In this document: piece by piece, positions 1-5,558 of the stretch
How the letters are laid out: each line of letters opens with the position of its first letter
How positions within the stretch are numbered: position 1 is the first letter of the stretch
Assembly (NCBI GenBank): GCA_021813175.1
Contig: JAKALJ010000009.1
Span: forward strand, 4,129-12,775
DNA: 8,647 nucleotides
Source: a bacterium
GTDB taxonomy: Bacteria; Patescibacteriota; Minisyncoccia; Phycocordibacterales; UBA9973
Reading direction: 5' to 3'
The notes under the pieces: model-generated
Database searches by the model: none
What the model was told of the DNA's origin: nothing
The model's input: only the letters and a program-made list of their open reading frames with translations
Program-made: the position numbers and the translations under genes

Positions 1-91
1 TTAATTATGCATAAATATGTGCTTTTGTCTATTAAATATAGGCTGAGTTCAGCAAATAATTGCAACACCTGTTATGTAATAAATTAAAAAT

Positions 92-1381
92 CTACCTATT
101 TAAGAACCTCTGCAGTTTGTGAATTGAACTGCCTTTTTTGTAAATGCTCGGACCTGCCGATTTTTCCCATGATTTTTGAATGTCATCCACTATGCGCCAG
201 CTCTCCAGAATTTCTGCGCCAGAAGCGAACAAGGAGTGGTCGGAATTTAGGGCGCTCCAAAGCACCTGTTCGTATGCGTCCGGCAGGTCGGGATAATATT
301 CCATGAAATTAAATTGCAGATGATGTACGAGAATCTCTCGTTCATAACCCGGACGTTTGGTGAAAACACCGAATTCAATGCCGGGATCGGGCTGAAGGCG
401 CAGAACCAACTCGTTTGCTTCTTGTTCCTTTGTTTTTTTGTATCGGATTCGGATCTCGGTGAGCCGCTTGTCAAGCGCTTTGCCGGTAGAGACGGTTATA
501 GGCACCCCACTCCATTTCGGGTCCGAGGATTCTAGTCTAAAAGATACGAATGTTTCTACCGCGCTTTTGGGATTGCCGGATTCGCGCCGATATCCTGCAT
601 ATTGTCCGCGAACAACGCACAGATTGCCTCGCTTATCGCGCGCTACCCTCAGTTTCCTTAGGGCCAGAAGGCGCAGGTCTGGAATGTTCTTCCATTCATA
701 TTGGTCGGGCAAATCCATTAAAACTAGAGCCGCCAGCTGGAGCAAATGGCCTTGCGCGTAATCTCGCAGAGCTCCTGTCTGCTCATAAAAATGGGCCCGA
801 TCTTTAATACCAATTTTCTCACTGCCAAGAATGTTTATACTTTCAATAAAATCACTATTCCATGTTTTCTTAAACAAAGAGTTTCCGTTCCGAAACACAA
901 CAATGTTTTGCGCCATTTCCTTGGCTAGATAATGGTCTATGCGATATATCTGGCTCTCCTTAAAATATTTCGCAATATCTCGCGTCAGCCCTTTTGCGCT
1001 AGGAAGATCGCTGCCAAAGGGTTTTTCGAGCAGAAGTTTTGTTCTGCCTCCTTTAGCTAATCCTGATTTTCCCAGAAACTTTACTATTGATTTTACGGCT
1101 GGAGCGGGAACGGAAAGGTAAAAAAGGCGCTGGGCCTTGGCAGGAAAATTTTTCTCTATTCCATTTAGATATCTCTTCAGTTTTAAATAATCTTCAAGAT
1201 TTTCAGTATCCATCCGATAAAATAATTTGTCGGATTGCCGGGTGATTCCCACTACCTTGAATTTTCTCGGCAACTCGTTCACTCGAGCGATAGCGTTAAT
1301 GGCGGGCAGAAGATACCGCCTGGCTAGGTCACCAGTAATGCCGAAAATCAGGAGGATAGTCGGTAGATTATTTTCTATCAT
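92..1381 (-). CDS. zwf: Glucose-6-phosphate 1-dehydrogenase, shortened form
   Basis: Oxidises glucose-6-phosphate to 6-phosphogluconolactone with NAD(P)+, the entry step of the oxidative pentose phosphate pathway, in the cytoplasm. The 429-aa product has the N-terminal nucleotide-binding signature GITGDLA (residues 14-20), EKPFG (119-123), the substrate motif RIDHYLAKE (147-155, with the family's Asp/His at 149-150), GHLLQ (211-215; H212 matches the family's catalytic base), and the RLQPDPGI stretch near 339. It is about 60 residues shorter than the roughly 490-aa enterobacterial enzyme. Much of the loss is between the first Rossmann strands and EKPFG, where about 25 residues are missing. All catalytic motifs remain, so it is probably functional. 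The ATG overlaps the end of pgl by 14 nt, so the two are co-transcribed and probably translationally coupled. A weak AGAAG lies 6 nt upstream of the start. The stop is TAG. The family assignment is secure; cofactor preference (NAD or NADP) cannot be read. Confidence 0.95.
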   Translation of the reverse strand: MIENNLPTILLIFGITGDLARRYLLPAINAIARVNELPRKFKVVGITRQSDKLFYRMDTENLEDYLKLKRYLNGIEKNFPAKAQRLFYLSVPAPAVKSIVKFLGKSGLAKGGRTKLLLEKPFGSDLPSAKGLTRDIAKYFKESQIYRIDHYLAKEMAQNIVVFRNGNSLFKKTWNSDFIESINILGSEKIGIKDRAHFYEQTGALRDYAQGHLLQLAALVLMDLPDQYEWKNIPDLRLLALRKLRVARDKRGNLCVVRGQYAGYRRESGNPKSAVETFVSFRLESSDPKWSGVPITVSTGKALDKRLTEIRIRYKKTKEQEANELVLRLQPDPGIEFGVFTKRPGYEREILVHHLQFNFMEYYPDLPDAYEQVLWSALNSDHSLFASGAEILESWRIVDDIQKSWEKSAGPSIYKKGSSIHKLQRFLNR

Positions 1382-2054
1382 GCCGTGCTTCTAAATCAGT
1401 AAAAATTGTCAGTTTACGCGCTTTCTTTAGGGCTTGGGCGGGCATTTTTGCCACAGAAATCTCCTCTTCTAATTTCCGCAGAGGTCTCCGTTTTTTTTCT
1501 CCTTGAGCGAATACTATCGCTTCGTCCAACATACCGATGGCTTTTGCCGTCATGGTAATTCTATTGAATTTTTCCGTATAGTAGCCGAAAGCCAATCGCG
1601 GAAAAGAAACCGCGGGGCTTTCGGGAAGAATTCCGGCAGTGTGTCCGTCCTCCCCCACACCAAAGATACCGACTTTCCAATCTGCCCATTCAAATTTTTC
1701 TTCAAGGAATTTCCTGAATTTTTCGACCGTAGCTTCCATATTTTTGTCCGTCAAAATAAAAAAAATTTTTGCTTCGGGTAAAGCAAAGCCTCGAGAGAGA
1801 AGCTTTGCCCAGTTTGAATCAGCGTGTCCTTTGGGCCCAAAGCGTTCGTCCGTGAGAGTTACCGCCAGATTTCGGTGAGGATGTCTTGCGATTATTTTAG
1901 AAGCGACCACGGCCGCCGGGATAGAAGAACCGCCAGCCACAAGCCACAACACTTTTTTCTTTTTTTCAAGTTTGGCAAGGATGCTTTGGGCTAAATATTT
2001 TCCGGCTTCTTTCCAGTCGTCCCTTTTTACGGTTTTTAGACCTAGAATGGCCAT
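1368..2054 (-). CDS. pgl: 6-phosphogluconolactonase
   Basis: Hydrolyses 6-phosphogluconolactone, the product of zwf, to 6-phosphogluconate. The 228-aa protein has the length and motif order of the 6PGL/glucosamine-6-phosphate isomerase fold (DevB type): phosphate-binding GGSS (41-44), DER (69-71), DSN (79-81) and the strongly conserved GEDGHTA (134-140). The GEDGHTA context and the pairing with zwf favour lactonase over a NagB-type deaminase. The ATG at 2054 lies 6 nt after a perfect TATAAT, so the mRNA probably starts at or next to the A of the start codon and has no Shine-Dalgarno site. It is the first gene of a pgl-zwf unit, reversing the zwf-pgl order of many bacteria. The C-terminal tail is Lys/Arg-rich. 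The stop (TAA) lies inside the zwf reading frame. Confidence 0.95.
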   Translation of the reverse strand: MAILGLKTVKRDDWKEAGKYLAQSILAKLEKKKKVLWLVAGGSSIPAAVVASKIIARHPHRNLAVTLTDERFGPKGHADSNWAKLLSRGFALPEAKIFFILTDKNMEATVEKFRKFLEEKFEWADWKVGIFGVGEDGHTAGILPESPAVSFPRLAFGYYTEKFNRITMTAKAIGMLDEAIVFAQGEKKRRPLRKLEEEISVAKMPAQALKKARKLTIFTDLEARHDRK

Positions 2055-2060
2055 CAGGCC

Positions 2061-2066
2061 ATTATA
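2061..2066 (-). promoter_or_regulatory. -10 box of pgl-zwf, predicted leaderless
   Basis: On the minus strand a perfect TATAAT is followed by six bases and the pgl ATG. Transcription normally begins about 7 nt after the -10 box, which is the A of ATG. The box directly follows the TAG stop of the upstream membrane-protein gene. No good -35 hexamer is visible 16-19 nt upstream. The same box-to-ATG spacing occurs at dnaX and serS, which raises confidence in all three. Confidence 0.7.
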
Positions 2067-2711
2067 CTATCTTTTTAGCGCCTCGGCGCTCCTTAGGCTT
2101 TTTCTCCTGTGGAAATAGCTGTACAGGAAAAAGATGGCCGCCATAACCAAGGCCCCGACTAAGGCATTAGCCATATCCTTCGGAGTGTCAAAAATGTCTC
2201 CTTGGGAGGCGTAAAAAGAAGCCGCCAGGGTCGGATTCACCGAAACCGCCGCCAACCATTCAAAAATTTCATAAAGAACGGATAAAGTGGCAATGGTCTG
2301 GAAAGGCAGAAAATACTGGCTCCAAAAATTATTTTTTCCACTGATTTGAGAAATAATATCCTGAGCAGGCAAAAATCCGAGGAAGCCGAACATAAAATGG
2401 GTCAACCGGTCATACATGTTCCGAGTAGTGCCAAGCCAACCTCCCAAAGTTTTGCCGAAGGACACTCCGGCTACGCCATAGTGCGAAGCAATCAACGGAA
2501 ATATCAAATAAAGAACTATCAGGGTGTAAGATAAATTGGAAAATTTAAGATACCGGTTGAAAATAATAAAAATCAAAACCGCGGCCAGGATGGGGCTGTT
2601 CTCCAGCATCCAGTCCGCTCTGCCGGCCGGCGGATTGATGCCCGACCAGACGAAAACTGCCATCAGTAATAATAATAAAAATATTTTGTATTTATCCGTT
2701 TGAATCGCCAT
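2067..2711 (-). CDS. YjdF-like (DUF2238) integral membrane protein
   Basis: A 214-aa multi-pass membrane protein. It resembles the DUF2238/YjdF family, whose biochemical role is not established. Hydrophobic segments lie at about residues 9-24, 40-52, 60-76, 104-120, 135-155 and 180-200. Family-like polar motifs lie between or in them: NMYDRLTHF (99-106), YEIFEW (147-152) and QGDIFDTPKDM (170-180); the conserved Asp/His/Glu residues suggest a possible metal or substrate site. The C-terminal end is basic (HRRKSLR), consistent with a cytoplasmic tail. I chose ATG 2711 over the in-frame TTG at 2720 because this ATG shares its A with the TAA of the upstream 112-aa gene (TAATG), a classic coupling arrangement. 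No Shine-Dalgarno site is visible, which fits re-initiation. The stop is TAG. Family assignment is by motif recall, so the exact function stays open. Confidence 0.8.
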   Translation of the reverse strand: MAIQTDKYKIFLLLLLMAVFVWSGINPPAGRADWMLENSPILAAVLIFIIFNRYLKFSNLSYTLIVLYLIFPLIASHYGVAGVSFGKTLGGWLGTTRNMYDRLTHFMFGFLGFLPAQDIISQISGKNNFWSQYFLPFQTIATLSVLYEIFEWLAAVSVNPTLAASFYASQGDIFDTPKDMANALVGALVMAAIFFLYSYFHRRKSLRSAEALKR

Positions 2712-3049
2712 TATTGCCAATTTTTCATCTCTCTGGCCGTCCAGATGGGAGAAATTTTGTTCTTAATAAGACCCAGAAACTGTTCTCGGGAAGAATTTTT
2801 GGAAGTCTTTATTTTCTGCTGATATGAAGCCAGGTCAACCTTGCTGAAATTCTCGGCCTTCTGCTGTATCACTTTTTGCCAGACTTCAGCGTCCTCCAGC
2901 GTCAGATCCTCGGGATTTATGCTAAGAAGCTCAAACATGCCATCCAGCCGGCCTTCTTCCCTTTCTGTCTTCAAACGCCCGATTTCCTCTCTGAATTTTT
3001 GCAGAGAGAGGCCCTCCTTCGCCTTGAATATGTGGTCTCCTTCTTTCAT
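2711..3049 (-). CDS. Hypothetical 112-aa soluble, charged helical protein
   Basis: I do not recognise this protein. It has 112 residues, no membrane segment, no signal peptide and no cysteine. It is rich in Lys, Glu and Gln. Residues 15-38 (an EEIGRLKTEREEGR core) and 52-82 look helical and amphipathic, separated by the turn-like SINPEDLT (43-50). Trp occurs at 57, 103 and 111. It is probably a real gene: it has an extended -10 promoter at 3064-3072, codon use resembling its neighbours, and a TAATG overlap with the yjdF-like gene, which points to a two-gene unit. The predicted transcription start is only about 7 nt before the ATG, leaving no room for a normal ribosome binding site. It could be a cytosolic partner or regulator of the membrane protein; that is inferred from linkage only. 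Confidence 0.65.
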   Translation of the reverse strand: MKEGDHIFKAKEGLSLQKFREEIGRLKTEREEGRLDGMFELLSINPEDLTLEDAEVWQKVIQQKAENFSKVDLASYQQKIKTSKNSSREQFLGLIKNKISPIWTAREMKNWQ

Positions 3050-3063
3050 TTGACAACAGGACT

Positions 3064-3072
3064 AGTATAGCA
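3064..3072 (-). promoter_or_regulatory. Extended -10 promoter of the 112-aa gene and yjdF-like gene
   Basis: The minus strand reads TGCTATACT, an extended -10 element (TG, one base, TATACT) 14 nt upstream of the ATG at 3049. No -35 hexamer is convincing, as is common for extended -10 promoters. Initiation about 7 nt downstream would leave a leader of about 7 nt without a Shine-Dalgarno site. The TGC spacer triplet is identical to that of the dprA promoter. Confidence 0.6.
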
Positions 3073-3103
3073 TAAAGATTAATTCATCCGCTTGCATTCT
3101 ACA

Positions 3104-3119
3104 TATCCTGTATAGGATA
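3104..3119 (-). other. Short hairpin downstream of tRNA-Gln
   Basis: A 6-bp perfect inverted repeat (TATCCT, 4-nt loop, AGGATA) starts about 13 nt past the CCA end of the tRNA. It could help terminate or process the tRNA transcript, but no T-tract follows on the minus strand and the stem is AT-rich, so it is weak as an intrinsic terminator. Confidence 0.25.
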
Positions 3120-3132
3120 ACTTATCATAATA

Positions 3133-3206
3133 TGGCTGCGGGACCTGGACTCGAACCAGGATACCAGCCTCCAAAGGGCCGTGTCCTACCATTAGACGAT
3201 CCCGCA
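3133..3206 (-). tRNA. tRNA-Gln (anticodon UUG)
   Basis: The minus strand folds into a complete 74-nt tRNA including an encoded CCA. The acceptor stem TGCGGGA pairs fully with TCCCGCA. The D arm is GTCT/GGAC with loop AATGGTA. The anticodon stem CGGCC/GGCTG encloses the loop CTTTGGA, so the anticodon is TTG, reading CAA and, through wobble, CAG. The variable region has 4 nt, and the T arm CCTGG/CCAGG encloses TTCGAGT. The discriminator base is G, as expected for tRNA-Gln. In many bacteria without glutaminyl-tRNA synthetase this tRNA is charged through Glu-tRNA amidation by GatCAB; the window does not show which route is used here. It lies 55 nt downstream of the dnaX stop on the same strand. 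A weak promoter candidate (TTGAAT, 15 nt, GATACT) precedes it, or it may be read through from dnaX. Confidence 0.96.
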
Positions 3207-3212
3207 ATACTG

Positions 3213-3239
3213 CTTCAGAGTATCATTTCCATACTGAAG
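3213..3239 (-). other. Inverted repeat between dnaX and tRNA-Gln
   Basis: CTTCAG and CTGAAG (6 bp) plus an inner TAT/ATA, with a 2-nt AG bulge and a 7-nt loop, form an imperfect hairpin starting 7 nt 5' of the mature tRNA. It could be a dnaX 3' end structure or a processing site for the tRNA precursor. No T-run follows on the minus strand, so an intrinsic terminator is unlikely. The weak tRNA promoter candidate overlaps it. Confidence 0.3.
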
Positions 3240-3261
3240 ATTCAACACGCGGAAATCAAGG

Positions 3262-4350
3262 CTATTCCTCCTCTCCGCCTAAAATTCTGATCAAGGCAAG
3301 TTCAAGCGGAAGTTCTTGGATAAAAGCCCGGTCTATGTTCTGATATGCTTCCAAGAGATAAGCCAGCGCCGGAGAGCGCAACATACCTTTTTTGTCCTCT
3401 GAAACTTTGTTTTTTAAGAATTCCAAGTCTCCCTGAGAGAGATCTCCAGCCAGTTCTTTTTCCAGTTTTGGAGCGTATTTCAGGATTATTGCCATGCGGA
3501 ATTTTTGAATTGCCAGCTTGGTAAAAAGTTTCATATCCAGACCTTCTTTTGCCGCTTTTTCTACGGCGGACAGGCCGGAAACCAAATCATTTTCGGCTAC
3601 GGAAGAAATGACTGCGTTTACCAGCTCGGTTTTCGGAGCGCCGGTTATTTTTTCCAGCTCTTCCCTTTTGACTTTTCTGGATTTAGAAAAGTTCAGCACT
3701 TTTTGCAAAATACCCAGCGCGTCTCGGAAGGAGCCGTCTCCGAGAATAGCCAAAAGTTCCGCGGAGCCGGCATCCAGCTCATACCCCTCTTTTTCTGCTA
3801 TGGCGAGAATGGTATTTTTAAGGATTGCCTCGGTCGGCTTTTTGAAATGAAAAACCTGACAGCGGGAAACGATAGTATCTGGAACTTTATGGAATTCAGT
3901 AGTAGCCAGAATGAAAAGTGCATGCGCCGGCGGCTCCTCCAGGGTTTTCAAAAGCGCCCCCCAGGCGTCCTTGGAGAGCATATGCACTTCGTCAATAATG
4001 TACACTTTATACCTTGATTCAAGAGGAAGAACCCGTACCCCATCCCGAAGTTCCCGGATGTCTTCTATTCCTCTATTGGACGCCGCGTCTATCTCGTAGG
4101 TGTCGTTCTCCGAAACCCCGAGCTCCTTAGCGAAGATTCTTGCAATAGTGGTCTTGCCTAATCCCCTCCCTCCCACGAAAAGATAGGCATGAGAAACCTT
4201 CCCTTCCTTGATAGAACTTTCTAAAACGTCCGTGATATGGTTCTGAGCCTCAACTTCACTCCATTTTTTAGGCCGATATTTGCGGTAAAGAGCAAGGGAA
4301 GAGTGATTCTCGTTTCCATTTCCGGCATTGTCGTTTTCGGTTTTTGACAT
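3262..4350 (-). CDS. dnaX: DNA polymerase III clamp-loader subunit gamma/tau, short zinc-less form
   Basis: AAA+ ATPase of the clamp loader that opens and places the sliding clamp during replication. Visible in order: ALYRKYRP (20-27), Walker A GGRGLGKTT (60-68), Walker B VYIIDE (116-121) in IIDEVHML, EIDAASNRG (86-94), LLKTLEEPP (133-141), sensor 1 LATTEFHK (148-155), the arginine-finger SRC (162-164) and sensor-2 GSFRDAL (206-212). At 362 aa it corresponds to domains I-III; tau-specific domains are absent. The zinc module normally between Walker A and EIDAAS (four cysteines) is missing: only about a dozen residues join them, and the sole cysteine is in SRC. The longest ORF begins at 4392 inside dus. 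I use ATG 4350 because a perfect TATAAT lies 6 nt upstream and the extra 14 residues are not family-like. The stop is TAG, after GGEEE. Confidence 0.93.
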   Translation of the reverse strand: MSKTENDNAGNGNENHSSLALYRKYRPKKWSEVEAQNHITDVLESSIKEGKVSHAYLFVGGRGLGKTTIARIFAKELGVSENDTYEIDAASNRGIEDIRELRDGVRVLPLESRYKVYIIDEVHMLSKDAWGALLKTLEEPPAHALFILATTEFHKVPDTIVSRCQVFHFKKPTEAILKNTILAIAEKEGYELDAGSAELLAILGDGSFRDALGILQKVLNFSKSRKVKREELEKITGAPKTELVNAVISSVAENDLVSGLSAVEKAAKEGLDMKLFTKLAIQKFRMAIILKYAPKLEKELAGDLSQGDLEFLKNKVSEDKKGMLRSPALAYLLEAYQNIDRAFIQELPLELALIRILGGEEE

Positions 4351-4356
4351 GTTGAA

Positions 4357-4386
4357 ATTATAGCCCCGAAATGCCGTTTGAGGCAA
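4357..4386 (-). promoter_or_regulatory. dnaX promoter, predicted leaderless
   Basis: On the minus strand, TTGCCT (4381-4386) is followed by 18 nt and a perfect TATAAT (4357-4362). Six bases then precede the dnaX ATG at 4350, so the predicted start of transcription is the start codon itself. The TAA stop of dus is formed by the middle bases of this TATAAT, so one hexamer serves as both stop codon and -10 box. The -35 is a 4/6 match and less certain than the -10. Confidence 0.65.
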
Positions 4387-5347
4387 ATTCATTTATAATT
4401 TTTTGCACTTCTTTGGCGTTCCGGGTTTCCATTAGTTTCTGGCGCAGTTCTTTAGCCCCGGCAAAGCCGTTTAGGTATGCCTTAAAATGCTTTTTCATCA
4501 CGGCGAAACTTTCATGACCCCCGAGCAGTTTTTCGAAAAGTTTGGCGTGCTCAATCAATACTTTCAGTTTTTTTCCTGCCGTGGGAGTTTTTTCAGCGAA
4601 GAGCCAGGGATTGCCGAAAATAGCCCGGCCGAGCATTATACCGTCACAGCCTGTTTCTATCGCTTTTTGCCGGGCATCTTTCAAGTCTTGCACATCGCCA
4701 TTTCCGATAATAATGGTGCCGGGTCTAATCTCATCGCGCACAGAAACAATTTCTTTCATTAGTTCCCAATGGGCGGAAACTTTAGACATTTCCCGACGGG
4801 TGCGCAGATGTATGGACAAGGCCGCGATATCTTGAGACAGCAGGAATTTTATCCAAGCCAGGTCCAACTTCCCGTATCCTAGACGGGTTTTCACCGATAT
4901 TGGAATTTCCTCCTTGCCTGAAAGTCGGGCAAAATCTTTTACTCCGAGTTTTGCCGCCAGAATCACTTCTTTGGACTTTTCAGGAGTCTTTATCAGCCCA
5001 CAGCCGGCGCCTTGCTTTTCAACCGCCCGGTCCGGGCACCCCATATTGATATCCACTCCGTCAAAGCCCAGGCGGGCGCATAGTTTGGCCGCCGAACGGA
5101 TGTTCTCCGGATTGCTTCCGAAGATCTGGGCCACAATCGGATGTTGGCTTTTTTCATATTTTAGGTGAATCAGCAGTTTTTTTCGCGCTTCTCTATGAGC
5201 CAAGCCGTCGGCGGAAACGAAGCTGGTATAAAAAACATCCGGCTTGCCGTATTTGCTTATTATTTTACGAAAAGCGCAATCGGTCACGTCCGCCATCGGC
5301 GCCAATGCAAAAAAGGGCTTATTTAATTTCTGCCAAAAGTTCCGCAT
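4358..5347 (-). CDS. dus: tRNA-dihydrouridine synthase
   Basis: FMN enzyme that reduces specific uridines in tRNA D-loops to dihydrouridine using NADPH. The 329-aa TIM-barrel protein shows FALAPMADVTD (13-23; flavin site), VAQIFGSNP (72-80), NMGCP with the catalytic Cys at 104, ISVKTRLGY (150-158; Lys for FMN/RNA), SIHLRT (178-183), IIGNGDV (213-219; phosphate binding) and GIMLGRAIFGNPWLF (236-250). The C-terminal helical domain, about residues 257-325, is the usual tRNA-binding part. NMGCP and GNPWLF resemble DusB-type enzymes, but the subtype cannot be fixed from sequence. The start is ATG 5347; an in-frame TGA just upstream excludes an extension. There is no Shine-Dalgarno site. The stop overlaps the dnaX -10 box, and 7 nt separate the two genes. 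Confidence 0.94.
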   Translation of the reverse strand: MRNFWQKLNKPFFALAPMADVTDCAFRKIISKYGKPDVFYTSFVSADGLAHREARKKLLIHLKYEKSQHPIVAQIFGSNPENIRSAAKLCARLGFDGVDINMGCPDRAVEKQGAGCGLIKTPEKSKEVILAAKLGVKDFARLSGKEEIPISVKTRLGYGKLDLAWIKFLLSQDIAALSIHLRTRREMSKVSAHWELMKEIVSVRDEIRPGTIIIGNGDVQDLKDARQKAIETGCDGIMLGRAIFGNPWLFAEKTPTAGKKLKVLIEHAKLFEKLLGGHESFAVMKKHFKAYLNGFAGAKELRQKLMETRNAKEVQKIINEFASNGISGL

Positions 5348-5354
5348 AAGTCAT

Positions 5355-5393
5355 AGAATAGCACATCATATAGTAGGCTGGAAAAATCAGCAA
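5355..5393 (-). promoter_or_regulatory. Candidate dus promoter(s), -35 inside the palindromic element
   Basis: On the minus strand TTGCTG (5388-5393), 17 nt and TATGAT (5365-5370) form a plausible promoter with a leader of about 10 nt. The -35 lies in the left arm of the palindromic element. A second, weaker box, TATTCT (5355-5360), sits 7 nt before the ATG and would give a leaderless transcript like those predicted for dnaX, pgl and serS. Which box is used cannot be told from sequence. Confidence 0.45.
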
Positions 5394-5550
5394 TGCTCGG
5401 TGAATCATTGCGCAGGAGCTTAGAAAATTAAGCTGAAAACATGATTAAGATCATGTTTTCAGCCCTAATTTTCTTCGAGCGACGAGCATAGCGGCGCGCC
5501 AGCAGGCGCGAACGCGCGATGAGCAGAGTATTGCTGGTTTTTCCAGCCTA
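5374..5550. repeat. 177-bp nested palindromic element (MITE- or REP-like)
   Basis: The ends are inverted repeats: TAGGCTGGAAAAA at 5374-5386 and its exact complement at 5538-5550. The match continues imperfectly inward (TCAGCAATGCTC against CCAGCAATACTC) to about 25 bp. A long hairpin fills the centre (5423-5473). The right arm carries an extra GC-rich stretch (5474-5530) with its own 6-bp hairpin, CGCGCC, AGCA loop, GGCGCG (5495-5510). The whole could fold as a multi-branched cruciform or RNA. It fills nearly all of the 211-nt gap between ftsQ and dus, and no ORF is credible in it. TA flanks both GGCTGG/CCAGCC ends, which could be a TA target duplication as in Tc1/mariner- or IS630-related MITEs, or simply part of the palindrome. 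TAGAAAATTA occurs as a direct repeat at 5421-5430 and 5549-5558. The base composition of the right arm differs from its surroundings. Confidence 0.75.
5423..5473. terminator. Long central hairpin, possible bidirectional terminator
   Basis: The 14-bp stem GCTGAAAACATGAT/ATCATGTTTTCAGC (5432-5445 and 5450-5463) has a TAAG tetraloop. A 1/2-nt internal mismatch follows, then eight more pairs, GAAAATTA/TAATTTTC. On both strands the 3' arm ends in a T-rich TAATTTTC-type tail, so it could stop transcription leaving serS-ftsQ on the minus strand. It is longer than typical intrinsic terminators and has no uninterrupted U-run outside the stem, so termination is an inference. Confidence 0.5.
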
Positions 5551-5558
5551 GAAAATTA

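Noticed and set aside
42..53. GCTG/CAGC mini-hairpin downstream of zwf as a terminator
   Set aside because: A 4-bp stem with no clear U-tract on the minus strand is too weak to call.
2712..2720. TTG start at 2720 for the yjdF-like gene
   Set aside because: The ATG three codons later forms a TAATG overlap with the upstream stop and is the stronger start.
3049..3078. Perfect plus-strand TTGACA followed at 18 nt by TAAAGA
   Set aside because: The -10 is poor and no plus-strand gene follows; the tRNA and dnaX downstream are on the minus strand. The TTGACA overlaps the reversed start of the 112-aa gene and is likely coincidence.
3505..4017. 170-aa open frame on the plus strand opposite dnaX
   Set aside because: It lies wholly antisense to a gene with clear AAA+ motifs, has Phe/Cys-rich composition typical of a shadow frame, and no promoter or start context.
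4351..4392. Longer dnaX start at 4392 (extra 14 residues)
   Set aside because: It would overlap dus by 35 nt and place the TATAAT inside the coding region; the added residues are not family-like. ATG 4350 has the 6-nt leaderless spacing.
4394..4399. Plus-strand TATAAT inside the 3' end of dus
   Set aside because: It would only drive antisense transcription; no plus-strand gene or -35 supports it.
5374..5550. CRISPR array or attachment site
   Set aside because: There are no regularly spaced direct repeats and no integrase, cas gene or tRNA-end duplication next to it; the structure is palindromic instead.
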